From Sphaerulina vaccinii (taxonomy: Eukaryota > Ascomycota > Dothideomycetes > Mycosphaerellales > Mycosphaerellaceae), in assembly GCA_022570795.1 (NCBI GenBank), contig JAKUDP010000011.1:1302001-1366000 (forward strand): 64,000 nucleotides of DNA, written 5' to 3'. The notes beneath the pieces were generated by a model that was given only the letters and a program-made list of their open reading frames with translations, was not told the origin of the DNA and ran no database searches. Shown here piece by piece: positions 21,659-32,635 of this stretch. The position numbers were made by a program, and so were the translations under genes. How positions within the stretch are numbered: the stretch's first letter is position 1; every line of letters starts with the position of its first letter.

Positions 21659-22504
21659 ATGATCTCCTCAGATCAAGGTCGACTCTTCGCTGAGTACATA
21701 TCGCTACTCTGCGGCTGGACATATACCACAATCTGGACACTATCCTACTATCCCCAGCCTCTCCTGAACTTTCAGCGCAAATCAACAGAGGGCTATGCCT
21801 TTGACTATCCCATCTTGAACGTCTTTGGCTCAGTCTGCTATACTCTTGGAACCACTCTGCTCTTCTTCTCCACGATCGTCCGAGAGGAGTACGCACTCCG
21901 ACATCCAGGAAATCCTGAACCCACAGTCCGCTTCAACGATGTCGTGTATGGAGTACATTCCGTTCTTGTTACTTCCACGACCCTGTCGCAGTTCTGGCCT
22001 AGTCTGTGGGGTTGGAGGAAGCCTTCGATTAGAAGACCCAGCAAAGTGACTCTCTCAATGGTCGCTGGCGGATCAATCGGTGTCGTCCTAGCCGCAGCTC
22101 TCGCTTTCATGCAGACTACGTCTTTCAACTGGCTCGATGTGGTCTACACTCTCACATACGTCAAACTTGTCATCACACTTGGAAAGTACGTTCCACAGAT
22201 CACTCTCAATCACCGGAGAAGAAGCACACAAGGCTTTGCGATTATTGGAGTCACGTCGGACTTTGTTGGTGGCACTCTGTCTCTTATACAATTGGTCATA
22301 GACTCCAGCTTACAGGCTGACTGGTCTGGACTTACTGGAAACCCGATCAAGTTCGGGCTCGCGAATGTTAGCATGGCTGCTGACGTTGTGTTCATGGTAC
22401 AGCACTATGTGCTTTATGGCGATGGGCCGCCGAGGATTGGACTGGACTCTGAAGAAGCCAGGAAGAGGGACGATGATGCGGAGAGGGAGTCATTGTTGGC
22501 GTAA
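21659..22504 (+). CDS. cystinosin-like lysosomal/vacuolar cystine transporter
   Basis: Single exon, 281 residues from ATG 21659 (open sequence upstream has no earlier ATG). Seven hydrophobic segments are expected. Two PQ-loop motifs are visible: SYYPQPLLNFQRKSTEG near residue 30 and GKYVPQITLNHRRRSTQG near residue 180, with the K-S-T-x-G endings typical of cystinosin. The helix 5 segment FNWLDVVYTLTYVKL matches the family. Cystinosin (Ers1 in yeast) exports cystine from the vacuole with protons. The acidic C-terminal end (EEARKRDDDAERESLLA) contains an E-x-x-x-L-L-like sorting motif. The gene looks intact. Confidence 0.88.
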   Translation: MISSDQGRLFAEYISLLCGWTYTTIWTLSYYPQPLLNFQRKSTEGYAFDYPILNVFGSVCYTLGTTLLFFSTIVREEYALRHPGNPEPTVRFNDVVYGVHSVLVTSTTLSQFWPSLWGWRKPSIRRPSKVTLSMVAGGSIGVVLAAALAFMQTTSFNWLDVVYTLTYVKLVITLGKYVPQITLNHRRRSTQGFAIIGVTSDFVGGTLSLIQLVIDSSLQADWSGLTGNPIKFGLANVSMAADVVFMVQHYVLYGDGPPRIGLDSEEARKRDDDAERESLLA

Positions 22505-22733
22505 CAGCGCATCTCAGACATTGAATCCTGATAGAAGGTCACTTCACAATGCCGTGGACCATACTTTACCCATGTGCGAAGGGACGCAACGATAAGTCGA
22601 CCCACAAATAGTCGACATGAAACACGACATGGTTGCTCGGTATCGGTCCTGGCTAGCGAAAACCTCGCGCTATAAGTATTCGTGTTCCATCTCCCCTTGG
22701 TCAGTCATCCATCATACATCAACTGTTCAAACA

Positions 22734-23969
22734 ATGTCATCTTCTACTGTACCCGCGAAGCGCAAGGCTGTAGATGTCCAGAGTAATCTGCAAAGCGTAA
22801 GCGGTATACAGCAAGGTACGGCTGGCCATGCAAGACAAAAGACTTACTCCCGCTGATACTCATCCAGTGAGCTCTACAACCCTACAATGATCACGATTGT
22901 TGTATCAAATTCTGGGATCGCGGAGGATGCTGAAGGAACCGCAAGTGAAGAGTTCATTATTCCTAAGGCACTGCTCTGCACGCACTCCGAATACTTCCGA
23001 ACCGCGCTCAGCAAGCAATGGCTTGAGGGACAGTCCCGCCGATTGGAGCTTGACGACGTGCATCCGAAACTCTTTCGCATATTTGTTGGCTGGCTATTCT
23101 TCCAAACCATATTCCTCGATGAGGCACGCATGGATCCTCACGAGCTTCCAGCCGAGGACGATGGTAACGACAGAGAAATGGCTGTAGGAACTACTGCCGT
23201 TGATGGCTCCATTTGTCCCAGAAATAGCGTTAGCCAGCATGGAGCAGCCGATGCTGGGAAGCGGACACTGGATGGCGCCGAGCAGTCACCGGTCTCGAGG
23301 GCGATGCGTCACAAATACACTCTAAAAGGCAATGGTGCAGATCCTGGCGAACCACTCACATGGACGTGGCTGGAGCTTTTCGAGCTTTACGTGTTTGCTG
23401 ACAAATATAATACACGAGACCTTCGATTGCAAGTCTTTGACATTATCCAGCTCAAGCTGATGAAGGTGTCGGGAAAAGCCACCGAAGTGTCCAACACCCC
23501 AGGACTTCCAGACTCACCGGCTAAAACATACATCACAGAGAACCTTCCCAAAGAATCACAAATGCTTCGCATGATAGCTCGCGAATACCGCTCCCGAAAC
23601 CCCAACTGGGCTCAGGTTAATCAGGACTGGCTGTCAAGCCTCCCCGCATCATTCCTGGCACGGCTACTTTGGAACAGCATGAAGCTCGAGCGCGCGATGG
23701 CTTGCATGAAATGCTCGTCCTATTCTAGGGACCCCTACAGAGCTTGCATTGGTCACTGCAAGACTGATATGCAAGCTTTGAATAAGATCTGGCCATGCGA
23801 ATTTCACGAGCACGGAGAGGACGATGACGAGATGTCCGCATGTTCTACAAGATGGGAGGCTCGCATCCATGCACTCACGTCAACGGGTGAAGAGGCTGGC
23901 AGAGCGGAAGATGAGGAGGACGAGCTCACGTCAACTCTTGAGACTACAGAAGATGAAGATGACGAGTAA
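22734..23969 (+). CDS. BTB/POZ protein with C-terminal Cys/His module (copy 1)
   Basis: The large exon contains the BTB domain (about the first 80 residues after MITIVVSNSG), with LLCTHSEYFRTALSKQW and FRIFVGWLFFQTIF, then a linker, then TWTWLELFELYVFADKYNTR and a C-terminal part with CMKCSS, CIGHCK and CEFHEHGEDDDE. A small first exon precedes it. Starting at 22734 gives a Lys-rich leader like its paralogues but requires a shifted acceptor (ending 22871). Starting at 22774 with intron 22797-22867 keeps the intron phase and the A-ELYNP junction seen in the copy at 28156. Both are possible. BTB proteins of this type may be Cullin-3 adaptors or transcription-linked; the role here is unknown. 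The product ends in an acidic tail. Confidence 0.8.
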
Positions 23970-24179
23970 ATGCGGAGGATGAGCGCCAGCGCATACAAAG
24001 CTCAGTGTGTGGAGTATGCCCACGCCAAGACACGTTCACTACCATGGTCCCATGCTGGACCTCGTGGCCGGCAAATTAGCAATTGCCGCACCAGCTTCAA
24101 TATCGCAGTATCATTACTCTGCACATCTCTCCTTGACACGCCGACACATCAAAACATCGACGACAAAGAGGCATCGCAC

Positions 24180-24221
24180 AATCAAATGAGATCCAAGCCC
24201 AATCAAATGAGATCCAAGCCC
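24180..24221 (+). repeat. 21-base perfect tandem duplication
   Basis: The 21-base unit AATCAAATGAGATCCAAGCC(C) occurs twice head to tail (24180-24200 and 24201-24221). It covers the presumed start codon of the next gene and encodes a seven-residue repeat, so the gene has two in-frame ATGs in identical context. Confidence 0.9.
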
Positions 24222-24920
24222 AGAGACAGTACGCGCACCAGCTTTCTGGACCTCCCACCAGAGCTGCGAAATCAAATGTACGGTGACATCTTGACAAGTG
24301 TCCAGCCCTTGCGAGTGGCAGGATCGGCGTTCCTTGCTAGCCGCATACGATAACAGGTCTCAGCCGCGATCTTGGTGACATGCCGACAAATTCACTCCGA
24401 GGCGACAGCCATCCTATATGGCATCAACACCATCCAGCTTTCTGCTGATGCGCCCGATCTACACCGCTTTATTAGAAGTATCAGATCGTCCGCGAGCTTG
24501 ACACAGCGAGTCAGGCTAACAAACTATTCCGCTCCGTTCTGGGGACTACCACAACAACGCTATTTTCATCTCCTCAATCGGTTGGAAATGATAACGGAAC
24601 TTTGGGAAATGACATCCCTACAGTACTTGGAACTGCCCATCGAGCCAGACTGGTTCGATCCCGCAGCTGCTGCTGATTTTGTAAAGTCCCTGCTTGTCTG
24701 TCTGATCCGGAAGGGTAGGACGATGGAGTCGGTCCTAGAAGTCATGCATTTCAGATGGAGATATGGCGAGTGTTACCGCTACAAATCGAGGGACTCTCCC
24801 GGGGCATGGAGCACATATGGTAACGCAATAATACCGACCTTCTGCAAGGAGCGTGGAGGACAAGTTTTCACAGTCATGGTGCGCGCAGAGCTCAGACAGC
24901 GACTGGGCGCGAGGCATTAA
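24186..24920 (+). CDS. 2EXR-domain protein, frame interrupted once
   Basis: From ATG 24186 the product reads FLDLPPELRNQMYGDILTSV, the 2EXR start. A stop occurs at 24351-24353, then the same frame resumes with ILVTCRQIHSEATAILYG, the next conserved block, and stays open to 24920. A 42-base intron (24315-24356, GTGGCA...ATAACAG) would remove the stop in phase and bring the two blocks to their usual distance, but its donor is weak and it is short for a fungal intron. Otherwise the gene carries a nonsense codon. The C-terminal part has no known motif. 2EXR proteins are numerous in Dothideomycetes and of unknown role, often compared with F-box proteins. Confidence 0.55.
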
Positions 24921-26652
24921 GGTGGACTGCATGGCAAGGCGCCATAGTGTCAGAATCGTGCTTTCGAAGGATGTTCGGGAGAAAGAGCGACTGAGTTGCA
25001 CTCACAGACCCTAAAAAAGGTGATAATATGGGAAACAAGCACTATAGGATTGAAGCGAGCATGCACTAGACTTTTGCTCATCCTCGCCTTGCCAAACCAT
25101 ATCCATTACGACTTGTCAAAGGCAAAACAGCGCTTACGAAGACCATGCATCGGATCAGGACAAAAGGACTTGCAAGATGTTATACAAAAGAGCAGAAGGA
25201 AGAACTCGCAAAATCGTATACAGAAGACCAAAAAAGGAAGAGCAAAATATTGATCAGTCACCGAAGGTTCAGACTGGCGAACGTAGCACAAAAGATGAAG
25301 ATCGAGTTGTTCGAACTAACGGATCGTGGGCTCAAGGAGAGAAGGGCAGAGCATGCTGGATCTCGTTAGTTCGAACGTGATCGATGATAAATTTACCACC
25401 ACAACACGGAGGGTGTACAAGCTCAGCTTTCCAAGAATTACATCTACACTCATTCCTCTTCCGAGCTGCCGAACTTCCGAGCAGGCAGCAGTGTGTGAAG
25501 TGGTAGGTGGCTCGCGTTGCCATCGCAATCGCGGCAGACGCGGGAGACATGCATTAAGCTAAAGCTTAATTTCCGAAGTGAAGTGAAGCCAAAACGCGCC
25601 TTCGCCAGAACATCGAACGCGCTGGAACCTTTATTTCGGTCATTCATACCATCTCTGAAACCTCGTGGAATAATTTGCGCGCCAGCTCCACGACATCGCG
25701 GGCGCGGTAGCTTGAAATATGCGGAGAATAACGTGCGAAGTCTTGTCCGCGTCTCTGAAATGCCCGATAAGACATTGTCGCGACAGGTCCGCGCGCTCCC
25801 AGGCGTAGAGACTCGAAGAGGTACAGATATGACCGGTGGCTCTATCTCTGTGAGGGCGGGATAATTTCTATGCGTCAGGTGTGCGAAGTCATGAGCGCAG
25901 TGGCTCTCAGAACGCGAGGAAGCACGCGAATGAGCGCGTCTGATGCACTGTTCAGTAGCTTGTTGTGAGTGCACCTCCCATATGCCTGTAAATGTATACC
26001 CAGGTGTAATAACAACTCATCTGGCCAGAATTTCTCATTTGGACAGCTCTCTCTGCAAACTAAACGACCTCCATACCATTCAAGGTCCGACCTGCTCAGC
26101 AAGTTCTTCCATATCACCTCATCGAGCAAGATGTCCAGGTCCGTACCAGGCTCAGTTGCCTTCGATCTTGGCTGAACGAAATACTCACATTTCATTCCTA
26201 GTGCTTCCCACTAACACGCGGGTGTGGTCTCCTTCCAGCAAACGTGTCTGAGAGCTTGTGCGAGACCGAGCTCACGGAGGAGAAGCCAGCCTTGATCTTG
26301 GCCCTATGCGAGAAGTCAGAGATGTCTACCAGCGGCGAAGACCACACACATGCCACCAGGCCTCTCTTCGCAACGAGATGGAATGGCAGCAGCAGCAAGC
26401 AAGAGGAGAGAGCGGAGGGCATCAGTGGAAGTGATAGAGCCGGTCCCATCCTCATCAAAGCGCGGCAAGACTGCGAGAGCCCACACGAGAAGAGATAAGA
26501 TGAATGAGCTAAGAGACATGCTGGTAGCCGCACTAAATGATCTGAATTGGATGTAAATGAAAAGTATGGATGAGATGATAGCGCAAGCAAGATAGTTGTT
26601 CAGAGAAGCATAAATGGCAGACAAGAAGACCTGATCGTAACCTCAATGAACA
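24921..26652. other. intergenic region with one doubtful ORF
   Basis: About 1.7 kb with no firm gene. At 26220-26560 a typical acceptor (CACTAAC ... CTTCCAG, ending near 26237) is followed by open sequence in two overlapping frames, 26244-26498 (acidic, MSTSGEDHTHATRP) and 26350-26556 (basic, KRRERRASVEV). A first exon with matching phase could not be found, so this may be a decayed gene. 24990-25370 is purine-rich with short A runs and codes for nothing convincing. Confidence 0.4.
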
Positions 26653-28156
26653 CTAGCCAAATATTGGGACAGGACTCTCGGCTTCTTCTTCTGCTCTTAG
26701 CACGATCAGTCTGGAGCCCCATGCATCCGCGCACAGAGCAGATTCGTCATCGTCGTCACCATGTTCGTGGTAGCGACAGGGATTTATACGAATCATGTCG
26801 ATTGGTTCCAAGTAATCTTCTTTCGTGTGGCCTCGATCTCTGGTATGGTCGCCATCTTTTTGGCATGTTTTACAGTGCAACGCCGTCAGATGCTTGAAGT
26901 TCTCTAGGTAAACCAATGCTAGGAAACCTGCCGGTATATTGCTGTGATAGTCCAGGTTGTGTTGTACCTTTCTGCAGTCGCTGTTCCGGTGAAACATGAC
27001 CATCATACTGAGTAGATGGGAGCCGGCTGGCAGATTGTCGACAAGATATGTGATGCCACTGCCATTTGGAGGGCGTGGTCCGGCTTTGCGTCTTATAGGC
27101 CGGATATCGGAGTAGACCCTCAGCAGCTTCTCTTGAATGATGTCGAACACTGCGAGACGAAGAGCACGAGTGTCATACTGCGGTAGGTTAGCGATGTTGA
27201 CTGCTCGCTAATTCACGACTAACTCTTTCGGCGAATACATAAAGCTCAAAGAGATCAATCCAAGCCCAAGTCATAGGGTTGTGGCTGTCCGCGGTGGCCG
27301 CGAATGAATGGCGTTTCTTGACCGGGACGTTTGATTAGCAAGTATCTCTGAAAGCTGCAAACCATTATCACAGCAATTCATCTGTGAGATTGTCACCGCA
27401 GTAGACTCAAGCTTAGTGAGACACCGAGCACGACGATGCTAACTCACCTCGTTCAGTGACTGAGCGGCCGAGCGAGAGTGTGCATTGTCCACTTGCTCAT
27501 TTGAATCGTTCTGAGAGGTCGACGAGGATTCACTCGGGCCTTGAGCATTGTTGCTATTATGATCTTCTTCACCAGTAGCTTTCTCTGGCTCCACACATTC
27601 GCCGTCGTAGAAGATCTCTTGGTAGAACAGCCAAGCAACAAATATTCGGAATATCTGCGGCGAGAGATCGATTGTGAGCCGTCTTGACTTGCTCTCCTCC
27701 CACTGTCTCCGGAAGGCACTTTCAAAGTACTGCGAATGACTGCAAATAAGTGCACGTGGCAGGTTGAACTCTTCGGCAGGTGCGACTGGTTCACCACCAT
27801 GCTGAACGCCATCTTCGGAGACAACGATTGTTACCATTGTCGGGCTGTAGAGCTCACTGCGAGGCCGTATTAGCGTCTAAGCAAGAGCAGTATCTTCACT
27901 CGCTATTCATGCTCCATTGAAAACGGTGCCGCGTGATGAACTGCCCTGTCTTGAGTCGCGATTGCGGGCTGCCTGGCTCCTCAAGGATAGCACCCTCGAG
28001 CACAACTTTCAGACGTTTGGTGGCTGACCGCAAGCTTGGAGCAACTTACGCTGCTGAAGGTTTCTTCTGCAGCCTCCCAGCAGGAGGATGTCCAGCTTCA
28101 TCAGAGCTTCGCTTCTTTGGGATGCCGCCGTTGCTAGCTGCAGATGCTCGAGCCAT
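26653..28156 (-). CDS. BTB/POZ protein with C-terminal Cys/His module (copy 2)
   Basis: Four exons on the minus strand: 28156-28050, 27856-27448, 27316-27224 and 27177-26653, 377 residues. Donors GTAAGT, GTGAGT and GTTAGT and acceptors CGCAG, CAAG and CGCAG join in phase. Exon 1 encodes a basic leader (IPKKRSSDEA, a possible nuclear signal). Exon 2 holds the BTB fold with LICSHSQYFESAFRRQW and FRIFVAWLFYQEIFYD, then an Asn/Ser/Gln-rich linker. Exon 3 carries MTWAWIDLFELYVFAER, exon 4 YDTRALRLAVFDIIQEKLL and the Cys/His end CKTCQKDGDH ... CRYHEHGDDDDE. The exon plan differs from copy 3, which lacks the first intron and the exon 2/3 split. Confidence 0.8.
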
Positions 28157-28566
28157 CGTGCTGCGTTGTGATCAGTGTCTACTTCACAGTGATGCCACGT
28201 ATCTTGAGTGGTCTAGGTGAGATGAATGTGATGATGTTGGAGCAAACAAGACGCGGTGTTCACGCTCACGCGAAGTGCGATGTTAGCTTCCGCACATCCC
28301 GCCTTGCGGGCCGTTGATATGGGCATGGGTACTTTTGTATGATTGCATGCTGATTGAGATAGCAGAAGTTAAGTCAGAGAAGATACGAGTAGACAAGTAA
28401 GTTTACTAAGTACAGGTGAACTCTCCGCGCGGCAGCAGATACCAAGCGGCCAGACACGGAGACAACTTGCAGCGGCAGTCCGTAACAACATCAGAGTCAG
28501 TGCTATATGCTCTGAGGTGAGGTCCTGTCGAAGCCACAGAGATCGAAAGTAGCCCGCAGCTTACAT

Positions 28567-29756
28567 TTAGTCACTGTCGCTGCCATCAATAAGGTCAGCG
28601 TGATGACCAGGTTCGAGCTTCATCACCGGCCTGTAAAGGTTCCTTCTTTGCTCTAGGGTATTTCCAGACTTTGATAACATATGCTTCAATCGTGCTTCCC
28701 ATCTCTCCGCGCAGGCTTTGCGCTCCTCGGCATCCTCGCCGTGTTCATGATATCGACACTGGTCTTGTAGGTAGCGGGGAAGACAATCCTCTCGGCTGTG
28801 ACCTGTCTTGCGGCTGTGATCAATGCCTTGGCGACACTTTGCGCAATCTTGAGCTTGTAGGTGACGTAGGCTCAGTTTCCAGCATAGTACTGAGAATGAT
28901 GAAGGAACACTCGTAAAGAGTGAGGACTCGTTTTCCAGTCCTTTTGGCGATGTCTCTATGTAGTATCCCGCTAGCAGCTGTATGATGCCGGCGTCTGCAG
29001 GCATGTTATCAACGAGGTATGTGATGTCGTCTGCGGTGGGTAAAGCTTTCTTGCCTGTGAGTTCGTAGCGATTACTGTGGCTGCGAAGCAGCTTCTCTTG
29101 AATGATATCAAATGTCTGAACTCGCAGACCGCGCGTATCGTACTGTTACGAAGTCAGCGGAGAACAGTATCTGGTGGCATGCGGCCAAATGTTCGAATGC
29201 TCTCTGCGTACTGGATCCTAAGGGCAAAGCGCTCTGTCTGGAGACGCAGTAGCCTGGTACCTGTGTGTGAACGGAGATGATTTTGACATGGCCCAGCGAA
29301 GTGACTTACCTTCTCTGCAAATATGTAGAGAGCGAATAAATCTATCCATGGCCACTTCAAAGGCTTGTCATGGACAGGCTGTCCTTCGATACGTTCGCAG
29401 ACAGGCACTCCTAGCATCGTGGTTGACCCGTCCTCTGCGTCCGAGTCCATGCGATTCGGATCATAGAAGATCTCTTGATAGAAGAGCCACCCCATAAAAA
29501 TGCAGAAGTACTTGGGCTCTAGATCATCAATGTCGAGGCGTCTTGATCTGCTTTCAGCCCATTGCCAGCGAAACGCGCTCTCAAAGTACTTGGAGTGCCC
29601 GCAGATCAGTGCGCGTTGTACACTGAATTCTGTCTTCACCTCGCTTTCTCCAGGTTCCACAATGGCAGAGTTGGAAACGGCTATTGTAACCATTGCCGGG
29701 TTGTACAGCTCTGCAGCTGCGAGACGCTTGCGCTTGCCGCTCAGTGGCTCGACCAT
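28567..29756 (-). CDS. BTB/POZ protein with C-terminal Cys/His module (copy 3)
   Basis: Two exons: 29756-29310 and 29142-28567, 340 residues. The donor is GTAAGT and the acceptor follows TAACAG; the intron of 167 bases is long for this window and contains 100 bases of open, protein-like sequence. The ATG at 29756 starts MVEPLSGKRKRLAAAELYNP, with a basic cluster. BTB blocks are LICGHSKYFESAFRWQW and FMGWLFYQEIFYD, followed by WPWIDLFALYIFAEK and YDTRGLRVQTFDIIQEKLL. The C-terminal module reads CAKCRQGIDHSRKTGHS and CRYHEHGEDAEERKAC. The linker is shorter than in the two other copies. Copies 2 and 3 lie in tandem, 410 bases apart, and copy 1 is inverted 2.7 kb to the left. Confidence 0.8.
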
Positions 29757-30672
29757 CGCGTGACACTTTGTCGGTGTTTGCGGCAAGCAGTCAAATGTAT
29801 GGTCTTCTCTGTCAGAACCAATGTGACAGCACTCCGCGCGATATCGTGATGCAAGAGCGTAGTGCTTGCTCGCGACCAGAGACAGCCTTTGAACACAATT
29901 TCCGACGTCGCACTTTGCACTGTCTACTGCCGGGGCTCTTGATGCTTGTAGTCTTGGCGATGAGAAGGCTGGAACGTTGTGGGTTGCTACTGGTGTTGTA
30001 ATTGATGTTGATGGCGTGAAGAGAAGGAGAACGCGTCGCGAAGCGGAGATGAGATGTAATCCCTGTTCGGCAAGAGCCGGAACTGTATTCGATAAATGCC
30101 AATGGCAACGGAGAAATGTTTATAGGCAGCCGTGATTAAATGTATACATGTGATTGTATGGCACATGCTACTCTCCGCATCGCTCGCCAACTGTGTCACT
30201 GGGTCCTCGTCGCCCAAAGGCGCGCAGAGGTCATGCGAACGGAGAGAAACCAGTCCGGGCGATTCCTGGAACTTTTTCGAAGCGGGGACGATGTCAGGCA
30301 GGTACAGATGTCAGAGCCAACGACTAGGACAGTCTCTGAGATCTGTTGAAGATGTGAAGGGGTGTGGTGACTGTCGTATGTAAGGACATCAGCACTCCAT
30401 CCGTAAATGCCAATAGCGTGCCTTTCGAGGTCGATCTATGCTCTATGTACACGAGCCGATACAGGGCGAGACGCATAGATGTGGAGTCATTTCCTCTAGT
30501 CGCATCGCCGTCCTCAAGCATCAAGGCAGACCATCAAGCCAGTGCTCGGCCAAGACTCCGCCAGAGTTGCGCGACTTCCCAGCGCATTCAATATAGTTTC
30601 TCGCGAAACGTATCGCTTTTCATTCGTTATCCCATGCGTGGGTCCCTCCAACGCGCACTCATCATTCATCTC
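29757..30672. other. intergenic region
   Basis: About 900 bases with no supported gene. Frames such as 30364-30756 overlap the KGD4 coding region on the other strand and are shadows. No repeat or RNA gene seen. Confidence 0.5.
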
Positions 30673-31098
30673 TCACGCGAACATGCTAGCCCCTCCACTC
30701 TCAATGGCTTCAATCTCAGCCTGGCTCCAAGCCGTCCTGTGGAATCTCTTTGGTAGATCACTCCTGTTCGCCACCTCACCCTGTCCCAGCTTGATCGGCC
30801 CCAGTTCCTTTGCACTCTTGCCTCCAATCGCTCCATATGGGTTTATTGGTGCCGCGCTTGGCCCGCCTGATGAAGCCGATGGTCTCCCACTCTTGAGTGG
30901 TCCATGCTGAGTCGCTTGCTGTCTGTAGTTCGCGAATGATGTTGGTAGATCGTGAGAAGGGGACTCTGGGTGTGGCTTTGGAGTGTGGTCGAGTTCTGTG
31001 GGTCAGATGTCAACGCACGCTCTACGATATGTACGGCTATAGATATGGCGGCACAACTTACGCTTTGGCACAGAGCGCTTTCCAATGAACTTGATCAT
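30673..31098 (-). CDS. KGD4: 2-oxoglutarate dehydrogenase complex subunit 4 (Kgd4/YMR31 family)
   Basis: Two exons on the minus strand, 31098-31062 and 30995-30673, joined by an intron with GTAAGT donor, CTGACCCACAG acceptor region and correct phase, giving 119 residues. The start MIKFIGKRSVPK and the end LPKRFHR ... EIEAIESGGASMF match the conserved ends of the Kgd4/YMR31/MRPS36 family, where M-I-K-F-x-G and E-x-E-x-I-x-S-G-G-A are characteristic. The middle is low-complexity and rich in Pro, Ser and Gly, as in relatives. The protein tethers E3 (dihydrolipoamide dehydrogenase) to the E1-E2 core of the mitochondrial 2-oxoglutarate dehydrogenase complex; it was earlier annotated as a small-subunit mitoribosomal protein. 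A frame on the opposite strand here is a shadow. Confidence 0.82.
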
Positions 31099-31462
31099 AG
31101 GCTGACGGTGCTGAAGCAGCCGCCGTGTTGCCTGCATCGTGATATATGTGTGTATGTGCCGTAGACAAGAAAAGTGATCAGACAGCCTGCCTCTTCCGCC
31201 TGTCGCCGATATCTAGCAAGCGTGTCGATTTAAGTTCTGTTGTCGCTGTCGTTTCCTGAGTATGTCCAAGTGGTAGGCGGAGAGGAGGTCGAGGTCGACG
31301 AAGCTGCAAGATGTTCAAGAAGCGCGGAATGGAGTGGTGATGGCGCGAGAGTGAGAGGAAACGTGAAGTGAAGAAGAGGTCGGTGATTGTCGGAACCTCT
31401 TTCCAATTTGTGGAGCCGACAAGCGGCACTGCCTGATCTGGTCAAGCCAGCCGAGCTTTCAC

Positions 31463-32482
31463 ATGGAACCATCTTCTGTTACCTCACGCCATCGCTCACA
31501 CAATAACAACATCAGCCGGGCCGGCGACTCTTCACTTCACGTCTCCCGCTCTCCAGATATCCGAGGCTGCAGTATGTCTGTCGGAGCGATGAGGGAGTAT
31601 CTCTTGCATTCACAAATTCCTGCCAGCCGAGAAGAACAAGTCTTGTCGATATTGGCTGGCATCACTGGAAACCAACCGACTTCAATCAGTGAACAAGTTG
31701 TGATATACGCTCAGCTCACAGCTCAAGAGACCGCATCATCCAGGACCAAGACCAAACAGACAGCAACACAGCCACTGAGCTACCACAAGCTCATTCGAAA
31801 CTTCAATGTCCAAGATGAGACTGCTGTCGACGTGGAGCCATGGAGATTCAGGGCAGAAGCAGGTATGTGACTCGGTGCTATCGTGATGACTGTGACAGTG
31901 GAAACACTCTCTGCACCAATTATCATCTTGTGCAATTTCAGAGATACTTACTGACCTTCTACAGTGCCCGATCCTGGCGTTGCAGCGCACATATCTCGCA
32001 CGGTGATTGACCGCCCTGCTACGCAAGAGGAACTCGCACGTTTCAAGCCTCCGTACTACCAGCAGAGACGGCACTTCACGACCTTCGGCCACATGTTTGT
32101 CAGCGGAAACGTTGTAGTGAGAGTGATCCGGTTCTGCAGCGATGAACGAAATGGCAATACAGAATTGTCTACCGAGTCTTTGCCACTTGCTCCATCACAG
32201 CTCAAGCTAGTAAGTCCTGTCTGAGGGGCCGAGTCGAAAGCCAGGCCTTGCTAGACGATTTGAGCACTTTCAGAGATACCTGCTCACATATCACTCTAGG
32301 TAGACAAAAGTGGCTCGTGGATGGTGGAGGCATTCGTCAGAGTCGGAGACCCTAGCAATGCGTCCCTATGCGAACAAGCTGCCAAGGAATTAGCAGCATT
32401 CAAGACTACTATGGATGGCACGCTGGACCTGATCGCACCTAACCGCCTAGCGCTGGATACCCGTGTTAAGAACACTGGATGA
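31463..32482 (+). CDS. MED18: Mediator complex subunit 18
   Basis: Three exons: 31463-31862, 31965-32209 and 32300-32482, 275 residues, with donors GTATGT and GTAAGT and acceptors CTACAG and TCTAG joining in phase. The N-terminal part has MREYLLHSQIPASREEQVLS followed by LAGITGNQP, the beginning of fungal Med18. Exon 2 gives FGHMFVSGNVVVRVIRF, and exon 3 gives WMVEAFVRVGD and LALDTRVKN, the conserved end. Med18 forms a heterodimer with Med20 in the Mediator head module and contacts RNA polymerase II in the nucleus. The first 35 residues are Ser/His/Asn-rich; a later ATG (MSVGAMREY) may also serve as start. Confidence 0.85.
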
Positions 32483-32635
32483 GAGTGCTTCCGAGGAGTA
32501 GTCATCGACCAGGCCCCAGGATTCGTAGACGACGTGGACTGGGCGGCTGTTGCGAAAACGGAGATATGCACGGGAACGCAGAAAACATGATTTCTCTCGC
32601 CGGATTTATAACTGGAGTTCTATCATAGACAACGC

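Noticed and set aside
30542..30910. Plus-strand hydrophobic ORF
   Set aside because: It is antisense to the KGD4 exon 2, which has a clear family match and good splice sites.
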